Positions 9,397-16,846 of a stretch of DNA of 64,000 nucleotides are shown here, in pieces (position 1 is the first letter of the stretch; every line of letters begins with the position of its first letter). The stretch is from positions 1 through 64,000 of the forward strand of contig CAUJDL010000041.1 of NCBI GenBank assembly GCA_963169635.1. Reading direction: 5' to 3'. The DNA comes from Bacteroidota bacterium. Lineage in GTDB: Bacteria > Bacteroidota > Bacteroidia > Chitinophagales > Chitinophagaceae. The notes beneath the pieces were generated by a model. That model worked only from the letters and a program-made list of their open reading frames with translations, made no database searches and was not told the DNA's origin. Both the position numbers and the translations under genes were made by a program.

Positions 9397-11280
9397 ATGT
9401 CTCATCAACACTTAACAGGTCATTCATTAAGCGATGTACACGAAACAATAGATACTACAAAGCCTCGTAAAGGAATTAAAAGAGTTTTAGCATATATAGG
9501 ACCAGCATATTTAGTTAGTGTAGGTTATATGGACCCAGGAAATTGGGCTACAGATTTACAAGGTGGTGCAAAATTTGGTTATCAACTTATTTGGGTTTTA
9601 TTAATGAGCAATATCATGGCATTGCTTTTACAAAGTTTAAGTGCCAGATTAGGTATTGTAAGAAGAAGAGATTTAGCTCAAGCAAATAGAGAAACTTATT
9701 CTCCAGTTGTAAATTTTTGTTTATACATTTTAGCAGAAATAGCTATTGCAGCTTGCGATTTAGCAGAAGTTTTAGGTATGGCATTAGGTATTTATTTACT
9801 TACTGGCTTACCATTAATTTGGGGGGTTGGTATTACTGTTTTAGATACATTTTTATTGCTGTGGCTACAACGCTTTGGAATGAGAAAATTAGAAGCATTT
9901 ATTTTAGCCCTTATTATTGTTATTGGTGCTTCTTTTCTTATTCAACTTTTTTTAGCACAGCCCAATGTTTCAGCGTTAGCAAAAGGTTTTATTCCTACAC
10001 CACTTAATAACGAAGCTTTATATATAGCTGTTGGTATTATTGGTGCTACTGTAATGCCACACAATTTATATTTACACAGTGCTTTGGTACAAACCAGAAA
10101 AATTGGTAGCGATGTAAAGAGTATTAAAAAAGCAATTAAATATAATAATATTGATAGCACCATTGCTCTTAATGCTGCATTTTTGGTTAATGCAGGTATT
10201 TTAGTTTTAGCTGCTTCTACATTTTTTTCTACAGGGCATCAAGATGTTGCAAAAATTGAAGATGCTCATCAATTATTAGCTCCATTATTAGGTACTAATC
10301 TTGCTCCTTTTCTTTTTGCAATTGCTTTAATTGCAGCAGGACAAAGTAGTACTGTTACAGGTACATTAGCAGGACAAATAGTAATGGAAGGATATTTAAA
10401 ACTGCGTATTAACCCAATACTAAGAAGATTAATAACAAGATTAATTGCTGTAATACCTGCAGTATTAGTAATACTTATTTATGGAGAAGATGAAGTAGAT
10501 GCTTTGTTGGTATTTAGCCAAGTAATTCTTAGTGTACAATTAGGCTTTGCAGTAATACCTTTAATACATTTTGTAAGCGATAAAAAAACAATGGGTGAGT
10601 TTGCTATTAAACCAATCACTAAAATTGCTGCATGGCTTATTGCTGCAATACTTATCTACTTAAATGTACAAATGGTTATTGGCGAGTGTATTAGTTTTTT
10701 TAATGAAGAGGGCAACTTATTTTGGAAAATAATTATTATACTTTTTGCTCTGTTTTTTGTTTGGCTTTTTGTAATGATGACTATTATGCCATTAATGAAA
10801 AAACACGAACACAAATCTTCTGTAAGAATTCATGCACAAGAAAAATTATTAAATAATTTAACTATTCATCCGCCAAAAATTATTGCTATTGCATTAGATT
10901 TTGGTACTGGCGATGAAAAATTAATTGCAAATGCTTTAGCTCAAGGAACTACCAACACACAATATATTTTAATACATATTGTAGAGAGTGCTTCTACAAA
11001 ATATTTAGGAAATTATACAGATGACGATGAAGCAAGAAAAGATAAAGAACGTTTAGAAAATTATTGCTCTCAACTACAAGCATTGGGCTATACTGCTTAT
11101 GCAAAAATTGGTTATAGAAGTAGGGTAAAAGAAATTCAACGATTAGTACAAGAGTCTAACGCTAATTTATTAGTAATGGGTGCACATAGACACAGTGGAT
11201 TAAAAGATTATCTTTTTGGCGAAACCATCGATTCTGTAAGACACAAAATAGATATTCCTGTTTTAATTGTTAATATGTAA
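9397..11280 (+). CDS. Nramp divalent metal transporter fused to a universal stress domain
   Basis: 627 residues. The first ~450 form an Nramp/MntH transporter with 11-12 helices; the metal-binding DPGN of helix 1 is intact (GYMDPGNWATD), as is MPHNLYLHSALVQTR in helix 6, so proton-coupled Mn or Fe import is expected. The last ~145 residues are a soluble UspA-type domain (KIIAIALDFGTGDEKL to IPVLIVNM) with the nucleotide-binding pattern MGAHRHSGLKDYLFGETIDS. The fusion places a stress or ATP-binding sensor on the cytoplasmic end of the transporter. MntH alone is about 410 residues. Fusions of this type are known in Bacteroidota; the regulatory role is inferred. Confidence 0.93.
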   Translation: MSHQHLTGHSLSDVHETIDTTKPRKGIKRVLAYIGPAYLVSVGYMDPGNWATDLQGGAKFGYQLIWVLLMSNIMALLLQSLSARLGIVRRRDLAQANRETYSPVVNFCLYILAEIAIAACDLAEVLGMALGIYLLTGLPLIWGVGITVLDTFLLLWLQRFGMRKLEAFILALIIVIGASFLIQLFLAQPNVSALAKGFIPTPLNNEALYIAVGIIGATVMPHNLYLHSALVQTRKIGSDVKSIKKAIKYNNIDSTIALNAAFLVNAGILVLAASTFFSTGHQDVAKIEDAHQLLAPLLGTNLAPFLFAIALIAAGQSSTVTGTLAGQIVMEGYLKLRINPILRRLITRLIAVIPAVLVILIYGEDEVDALLVFSQVILSVQLGFAVIPLIHFVSDKKTMGEFAIKPITKIAAWLIAAILIYLNVQMVIGECISFFNEEGNLFWKIIIILFALFFVWLFVMMTIMPLMKKHEHKSSVRIHAQEKLLNNLTIHPPKIIAIALDFGTGDEKLIANALAQGTTNTQYILIHIVESASTKYLGNYTDDDEARKDKERLENYCSQLQALGYTAYAKIGYRSRVKEIQRLVQESNANLLVMGAHRHSGLKDYLFGETIDSVRHKIDIPVLIVNM

Positions 11281-11291
11281 ATCAATTTATT

Positions 11292-12161
11292 TTACCATTC
11301 ATTAAGTTTAAAAAATGTTTGAGGTCTTATACCTCTATCTGTTTGTTGCAGTGTACAACACTCATTGGTTACATCATGCTCAAACATTAAAATATAATCT
11401 TCTGTAATAGCCTCTTGTAAAAAAGATTTTTTTTCATTTAAAGTAGTTAAAGGAAACATATCGTAAGCCATTACATAAGGCAATGGTATATGTGCAGCAC
11501 TTGGTAATAAATCTGCCATATAAATAATTGTTTTGCCTTTATATTTTATTTGTGGCAACATCATCATATCTGTATGACCACTAACAAATCTTACAGAAAT
11601 ATTTTCCGAAAAATTAGCAGTTGCCAACTTACCTGTTTGCTCTAACTGTTGCTCAGGTAAATCAATAAATTTTAATTGCCCATGTTCTTGAATTGGTAAA
11701 ATATTTTCTTTTAAGAAAGAGGCTTTTTCTCTGTCATTGGGCTGTGTAGCCCATTGCCAATGCTTTTCATTGCTCCAGTAAGTTGCATTTTTAAAAGCAG
11801 GTACTAATTGATCATTTATTTTTTCTACACTACCACCACAGTGGTCAAAATGTAAGTGAGTAAGTATTACATCTGTAATATCCTTTTTACTAAATCCATA
11901 TTTAGCTAAAGATTTTTCTAATGTATTTTCTCCATGTAAATAATAGTGCGAAAAAAATTTAGCATCTTGTTTATTACCTATACCATTATCTACTAAAATT
12001 AATTTGTTGCCATCTTCTATTAACAAACAACGCATTGCCCAGCTGCACAAATTATTTTCATCGGCAGGGTTTAGTTTGTTCCAAATACTTTTAGGCACTA
12101 CACCAAACATAGCACCTCCATCTAACTTAAAATTTTCTGTTTCTATACTATATAATTGCAT
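11292..12161 (-). CDS. MBL-fold metallo-hydrolase
   Basis: 289 residues of the metallo-beta-lactamase superfamily. The zinc motif HLHFDHCGG (HxHxDH) is complete, a later His lies in SGHTD and the bridging Asp in MADLLP. It resembles the lactonase/quorum-quenching-like and YtnP-like soluble hydrolases, but the substrate cannot be fixed. No signal peptide. Its start overlaps the end of the MFS gene by 14 bases, so the two are probably co-transcribed and translationally coupled. Confidence 0.85.
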   Translation of the reverse strand: MQLYSIETENFKLDGGAMFGVVPKSIWNKLNPADENNLCSWAMRCLLIEDGNKLILVDNGIGNKQDAKFFSHYYLHGENTLEKSLAKYGFSKKDITDVILTHLHFDHCGGSVEKINDQLVPAFKNATYWSNEKHWQWATQPNDREKASFLKENILPIQEHGQLKFIDLPEQQLEQTGKLATANFSENISVRFVSGHTDMMMLPQIKYKGKTIIYMADLLPSAAHIPLPYVMAYDMFPLTTLNEKKSFLQEAITEDYILMFEHDVTNECCTLQQTDRGIRPQTFFKLNEW

Positions 12162-13455
12162 GTTTAATTTTATTTTGTTTTTTAATTGTAAGAAGTAAAA
12201 TAATTAATCCTGTAATAAATAAAATGGCTAACCACAATACAGCATTTCTTTGAGAACCTCCTGCTAATTCTGTAATATATCCATAGCCAAACATACCTAT
12301 TACAATGGCAATTTTTTCTGTAACATCATAAAAGCTAAAGAACGATGTTGTTTCTTTTATATCTGGCATTAGCTTAGCGTAAGTAGAGCGACTTAAACTT
12401 TGTATGCCACCCATTACAAAACCTACTACTGCACCTATGCAATAAAAAGCAGTAATATTTCCTTTAGGTAAAAAATATGCAGCAATACAAATACCTATCC
12501 AAACTGTAACAGCTACAACCAATGCTTGCATATTACCAATTTTGCCAGATAATTTAGATAGAAATGTTGCACCAAAAATTGCTACCAACTGTATAATAAG
12601 AATTACTATAATTAAATTAGTTGTAGGTATTGCTAATTCGCTTTTACCATAAAGAGTTGCTGCAAGCATAACAGTTTGTACACCCATATTATAAAAAAAG
12701 AAAGCAGCTAAATAATATTTTAAAACGGGTAATTGTTTTATTTTTTGCCAAACAATTTTTAATTCTATAAATCCATTTACAAAAATATTTTTCTCTGGTC
12801 TGTTGGCAGCTGGACTACTTTTTGGCAAAACAAATAACGTTTTTTGTGCAAAAGCAAACCACCATATACCCACTAATAAAAATGAAATTTGTAATGCCTG
12901 ACTATCTGATTTAATACCAAACCATTCTTGTTTAAATAACATTATAAAACAAAATATTTGCAATAAAACGCTACCAATATAGCCCATAACAAAACCTTTG
13001 GCACTTACACTGTCTCTATCTTTTTCTGCTGCAATTTCTGGCAAATAAGCATTATAAAAAACAAGGCTAGCCCAATAACCAATACAAGCTAAAATTATCA
13101 GTATAATTCCTAAGCCAATATTATTTTCATTAAAGAAAAACAAACCGCTACAAGCTATGCTACCTAAAGTACAAAAAAATCTTAAAAAAGATTTTTTATT
13201 GCCTTTGTAATCTGCAATTGACGATAAAATAGGCGATAAAATAGCAACAACTAAAAATGCAAAACCTAAAGCATAATTGTATAAAGCTGTATTTACAAAA
13301 GTTCGTCCTAATAAATTTACTTCATGATTATTTGCTGCAGTTACAGCTTCATAATAAGCAGGAAACATGGTAGATGTAATTACAAGATTATAAGCACTAT
13401 TTGCCCAATCGTACATTGCCCATGCATTGATAGTTTTTTTTGAAGCAGTTTGCAT
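12148..13455 (-). CDS. MFS transporter, UMF1 (Atg22-like) family
   Basis: 435 residues from the chosen start MQTASKKTINAWAMYDWANSAY, which carries the family hallmark MYDWANSAY. An in-frame ATG 11 codons upstream (13488, MLIFKNSKIAF) is possible but less typical. About 12 membrane helices are visible, with the characteristic GGIQSLSRSTYAKLMP loop between helices 10 and 11. Eukaryotic Atg22 relatives export amino acids from the vacuole; bacterial substrates are unknown. Operon with the MBL hydrolase at 11292. Confidence 0.87.
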   Translation of the reverse strand: MQTASKKTINAWAMYDWANSAYNLVITSTMFPAYYEAVTAANNHEVNLLGRTFVNTALYNYALGFAFLVVAILSPILSSIADYKGNKKSFLRFFCTLGSIACSGLFFFNENNIGLGIILIILACIGYWASLVFYNAYLPEIAAEKDRDSVSAKGFVMGYIGSVLLQIFCFIMLFKQEWFGIKSDSQALQISFLLVGIWWFAFAQKTLFVLPKSSPAANRPEKNIFVNGFIELKIVWQKIKQLPVLKYYLAAFFFYNMGVQTVMLAATLYGKSELAIPTTNLIIVILIIQLVAIFGATFLSKLSGKIGNMQALVVAVTVWIGICIAAYFLPKGNITAFYCIGAVVGFVMGGIQSLSRSTYAKLMPDIKETTSFFSFYDVTEKIAIVIGMFGYGYITELAGGSQRNAVLWLAILFITGLIILLLTIKKQNKIKHAII

Positions 13456-13500
13456 GAATGCTATTTTTGAATTTTTAAAGATAAGCATTCAGAAAATAAT

Positions 13501-13528
13501 AAAGCACTGTAAATACTTACAGTACTTT
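13501..13528 (-). terminator. Terminator after the split type IX secreted gene
   Basis: Twelve-base arms AAAGCACTGTAA and TTACAGTACTTT around ATAC. On the minus strand all pairs form, with one G.U wobble. It sits about 77 bases after the stop at 13605 and before the MFS start. The U-run on the minus side is interrupted (TTATTATTTT); the plus side has an eight-T run, so it may work in both directions. Confidence 0.5.
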
Positions 13529-13550
13529 TTTTTATTTTTTTTAATTTTAT

Positions 13551-13562
13551 GTTTCATGAAAC
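13551..13562. promoter_or_regulatory. Perfect 12-bp palindrome GTTTCATGAAAC
   Basis: A perfect palindrome between the MFS gene and the split type IX secreted gene. It could be an operator for the MFS/MBL operon, which starts about 95 bases away. It lacks the central CG of a parS site. Confidence 0.3.
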
Positions 13563-14070
13563 GAGGCTGTGGTAGTAGGGAACATTATTAACAATAGTAG
13601 TTTATCATTCTACTATCAATTTTTTAGTTTGCACATTTCCTTTTACATCAACAACTTTTAATAAGTAAATTCCTTTACTTAAATTTTCAACATTCAATTT
13701 TATGTTATTGGTTTTATTAAAATTTTGCTGAATTAAAATTCTTCCTGTAAAATCAATAATGCTTATTTGTTGTATTGAATGATATTGAATATTAATAAAA
13801 TTTTTTGTCGGGTTAGGATAAAAGTTTAATGTTTCAGGTTTAATGTTTAAAGTTGTTTGCAGTGTTTTACTGTATGTTGTTTTTCCGTCTTTATCCACTG
13901 CTTCCAAACGATAAAAATTCTTTCCATTCAAAGGTTGCAAATCCGTAAAACTATATTCATTGTAGCTTTCATTTTTTGCAGCTACTTTTTGTATGGTATA
14001 AAAATCTGTTGCATTACTGCTTCTTTGTACATTAAAATGTGATACATTGATTTCATTGGCTGTTGTCCAC

Positions 14071-14113
14071 CTCACCCCTAACCCCTCTTCTAAGGAGAGG
14101 GGAACGAGTGTGA
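14071..14113. repeat. Palindromic GC-rich element inserted inside the split gene
   Basis: Core CCCCTCTTCT (14082-14091), one A, then AGGAGAGGGG (14093-14102), flanked by CTCACCCCTAA and AACGAGTGTGA. It is far richer in GC than its surroundings and stays in frame, encoding LVPLSLEEGLGVRW on the minus strand. This looks like a small dispersed palindromic element placed in a coding region, comparable in principle to Rickettsia palindromic elements. Only one copy is in the window. Confidence 0.6.
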
Positions 14114-14831
14114 ACTCTAAAAACTTTAATGGTACTACTCCTACTGTTATATACACTGTATCTGTACTATACTGCCCACATACGGTTTGCTCTATTATAT
14201 AGTAGGTGCTTGTTGCAGGTTGTACATATAAACCACTAACATTGGCAGCTATTGCATTGCCTGTACTGTTGTACCATGTTACATTGGTTAAGCCTGTGGT
14301 AAAACTGCCTATGAAAGTGCTGTCTCCTGCCGATATGGTTTTATCCTCTCCTGCATCTGCTTGTAGGGTTATGCTGTCTAAGGGCAGTACACTTACGTCT
14401 TCTATATAATAAACTGCACCATTATAACCTGTGGTTTGTATTATTTGAGAAGATGTTTGTACATTGTTTTTAAAGTTGCCCAACGTTAAATATTTTTCCC
14501 CGCCCTGTGCCGTAAATACACCTGCTACCTTTACCCAATTAAGGGTATCTGTAACTATATAGGGGTTTTGTATTTGGGGGTTGGCGGGTAATACTCCATT
14601 AGGTGTTGTAACTGTGTCCACATACACAGGATTATTAGTGAATAATATAGATTGGTTATTGCAACCTAATCTATAAGTATTCAAAAGACTTACATAGTAT
14701 TCTGCATAATAGCATTTGCCCTGCTGTAAACTATCTAATAATTCTACTTGCACATAATTTCTTGAATCCATACCATTGTAATAGAACATAGCCATATAAG
14801 CATACCCTGTTCTTGCATATTGAAAGCTATA

Positions 14832-14841
14832 CCCCCCCCCC
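14832..14841 (-). repeat. G10 homopolymer (contingency tract candidate)
   Basis: Ten C on the plus strand, ten G in the coding strand. It is the only long G/C run in this AT-rich window and is exactly where the reading frame breaks. Confidence 0.9.
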
Positions 14842-15125
14842 TCCAAAATTTACGGGAACATCGCTGAAATTATTGCCGGCACAGGCATTCATATAGTTAG
14901 CATTCCTTAAATCTGGTTTATACCACAAATCAGGCTTATAGCTTTTTACTTCATTTAATGTCATACCGGTAGGGCAGATTGTATATTGTTCAAAACTCGG
15001 ATTGGGTACAAGGTTAAATGGGCTGAATTGAGCAGTAGCAGGCATTGTAACAATAATCAAGTAAAGCAGCACAATATTTTTACTGCTCCGCTTTACACAT
15101 TGTATTATTCCATTTACAGGCTGTT

Positions 15126-15297
15126 TCATTGTATTAATAATTTACCCATATTATTATTCCCTTTTGTATCTATTACTTACACAAAAAATATGCCCTTGCC
15201 AATATTACTAACATTAATTTGTACTGCATTTACTAGTTTACTTAATACTGTTCTGCCTATAACATCTGTTACAGATACTTGTTGCAGGATTAAGATA
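15126..15297 (-). pseudogene. Remnant of a type IX sorting domain
   Basis: Minus-strand translation reads LQQVSVTDVIGRTVLSKLV, then INVSNIGKGIFFV, an in-frame TAA, then VIDTKGNNNMGKLLIQ and a stop. This lines up with the intact sorting domain of the neighbouring gene (KGIYLLKVVDVKGN...KKLIVE); the TAA stands where a Lys codon would be. Its stop codon overlaps the ATG of the split gene at 15129 (ATGA). The upstream part of the original gene is gone and the fragment abuts the lipoprotein gene at 15315. Confidence 0.65.
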
Positions 15298-15314
15298 TAA
15301 CGATAATTTGCCCT

Positions 15315-15764
15315 TTATTTTGCTGTATCACTTACAGCTGGCTCTACTGGTTCAGTACTTGTTTCTTCTTTATAAGTTTTAAATGGCTTAAACTGATTAT
15401 CGGTAAGTACTAAATTTACTTTTGCTTCTGGAAAAACATTCATTGCAATTAATAATCTTAATGCCATAAAACTAACATCTAATGTGGGGTCATCTTTTAA
15501 TGCTTTTTCATCTATCACCATGTGTACAAGATATACACCATTTTCTTTGGTTAATTGAAAAGATCTTTTGTTGTCTAATTCTTTCCATGTAGTATCTAAA
15601 TAAGTACCTAGTTTTTTACCAGCTTCTTCTGTTACACTATCTCCTTTTATATATACTTCTACTTTATCGCTAATGGTTATTTTTTTTCCATACGAATTAA
15701 AAAAGTTACATGCTGTTACAAATAAAACAGTAGTTATTACTAATAAGTTTACAATCTTTTTCAT
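15315..15764 (-). CDS. Small lipoprotein of unknown function
   Basis: 149 residues with a lipoprotein signal: MKKIVNLLVITTVLFVTAC with the acylated Cys at about residue 19. The mature part is acidic and soluble, ends in a Glu/Pro/Thr-rich tail (ETSTEPVEPAVSDTAK), and shows no domain I recognise. It should be anchored in the envelope facing the periplasm or the outside. No clear operon partner; the decayed sorting-domain remnant lies just downstream. Confidence 0.75.
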   Translation of the reverse strand: MKKIVNLLVITTVLFVTACNFFNSYGKKITISDKVEVYIKGDSVTEEAGKKLGTYLDTTWKELDNKRSFQLTKENGVYLVHMVIDEKALKDDPTLDVSFMALRLLIAMNVFPEAKVNLVLTDNQFKPFKTYKEETSTEPVEPAVSDTAK

Positions 15765-15851
15765 AGTTGTTAATTTATGTGAATAGATAGCACGAACTTA
15801 AGCAATAAATTTAATAATCTAATCCGTTATGTTGGGTATTTTACTGCTTAG

Positions 15852-16679
15852 TTAATGTAAGTAGCCACTTAAAAAAAGTATTAGTAATAATGCTCCTATA
15901 ACAATTCTGTACCAGCCCCAAACTTTAAAACCAAATTTATTTAACATAGCAATAAAAGATTTAATAGCTATTAATGCTACTATAAAAGCTACAATATTGC
16001 CTAAGAAAAAGTTTGTAAGATTAATACTGTTGGCTGTAATCATTTCGTAACCTTTAGCTTGATGTGCAGTGCCCTCTGCCCAGGTTTTTATAAATACAGC
16101 ATATAAGGTAACTGCCAACATAGTTGGTACTGCTAAAAAAAATGAAAACTCTGCAGCTACTTTTCTGCTTAAACCTAAAGCCATGCCACCAATAATAGAA
16201 GCTGCACTTCTGCTTGTACCAGGCATCATAGCTAAGCATTGAAAAAAGCCAATAGCTATTGCCGATTTTTTAGTTATTTGTTCTTCTGCAATTACTTTAG
16301 GTTGTTTAAACCAATTATCTACAAACAATAAAATAATACCACCAACAATTAATGTTATAGTAATAGCAATTTGATTGCCTAAAACAGCTTCAATTTTATC
16401 ATCAAATAATTTTCCTAAAACCAATGCAGGTATTACAGCTATAAAAAGTTTTAAATAAAAATGAAGGTTTTTAAAGTTGAAGAATTTTTTCCAGTAGGCT
16501 ACAACAACAGCTAATATTGCTCCAAATTGTATGCTTACCTGATACATTTTTAAATATTCATCATTTCCATTCATACCTAAAAGATGAGCTACAAAACCCA
16601 TGTGAGCTGTAGAAGAAATTGGTAAAAACTCTGTAAGTCCTTCTACAATCGCAATAATAATAGCTTGAAATATATTCAT
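15852..16679 (-). CDS. uppP: Undecaprenyl-diphosphatase
   Basis: 275-residue integral membrane enzyme (UppP/BacA family) that removes a phosphate from undecaprenyl diphosphate to recycle the lipid carrier for peptidoglycan and other surface polymers. Both active-site motifs are intact: EGLTEFLPISSTAHM near the N-terminus and PGTSRSAASIIGG near residue 160. About eight membrane helices are visible and the length is normal. It is monocistronic and divergent from mutL, with an intergenic region that carries the mutL -7 box. Confidence 0.95.
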   Translation of the reverse strand: MNIFQAIIIAIVEGLTEFLPISSTAHMGFVAHLLGMNGNDEYLKMYQVSIQFGAILAVVVAYWKKFFNFKNLHFYLKLFIAVIPALVLGKLFDDKIEAVLGNQIAITITLIVGGIILLFVDNWFKQPKVIAEEQITKKSAIAIGFFQCLAMMPGTSRSAASIIGGMALGLSRKVAAEFSFFLAVPTMLAVTLYAVFIKTWAEGTAHQAKGYEMITANSINLTNFFLGNIVAFIVALIAIKSFIAMLNKFGFKVWGWYRIVIGALLLILFLSGYLH

Positions 16680-16814
16680 TTTAAAAATTTATGTATAAAC
16701 GATTAATAGCAAAGAAAATAGTGTTTGCCAATAATGCAAAATGTTTATTCATTAATTAAAAAGATATTTAACGATAACATTTGAAAACTTTATAAAAACT
16801 TAGCGTAAAAAAAC

Positions 16815-16822
16815 TACTTTTG
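16815..16822 (+). promoter_or_regulatory. -7 box of mutL
   Basis: TACTTTTG fits TAnnTTTG exactly. It covers the TTG used as start in the ORF track, which argues that translation begins at the GTG at 16847, 24 bases after the box. Confidence 0.6.
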
Positions 16823-16846
16823 AACAGTTCTAAAATTAAAAAGATA

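Larger units (their letters stand above)
13605..15129 (-). pseudogene. Type IX secreted surface protein, frame split at a G10 tract
   Basis: Two ORF-track entries (14827-15129 and 13605-14846) are halves of one gene. The first has a signal peptide (VLLYLIIVTMPATAQF) and a PNPSFEQYTICPTG start common in exported Bacteroidota proteins. It runs ...PVNFGGGG then stops; the second begins ...GGGYSFQYARTGYAYMA and has no real start (its first codon is TTG). Ten G at 14832-14841 lie at the join: nine G would give one frame of about 507 residues. The C-terminus is a type A sorting domain (FYPNPTKNFINI, GRILIQQ, LSKGIYLLKVVD, KKLIVE). It may be a phase-variable gene, a true frameshift or a sequencing error. 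The binding or enzymatic role is unknown. Confidence 0.85.

Noticed and set aside
14844-14846. TTG start of the second half of the split gene
   Set aside because: The TTG is the reading of ...TTTTGGAGGG at the tract and no promoter or ribosome signal lies before it; the halves join in frame when one G is removed.
14986-15300. 104-residue plus-strand ORF over the disturbed surface locus
   Set aside because: It runs antisense to the signal-peptide half of the split gene and to the sorting-domain remnant, both of which have recognisable protein sequence.
16820-16846. Nine extra residues at the start of MutL
   Set aside because: The TTG lies within a consensus -7 box and the family start MADIITLLPDSIANQ begins at GTG 16847.
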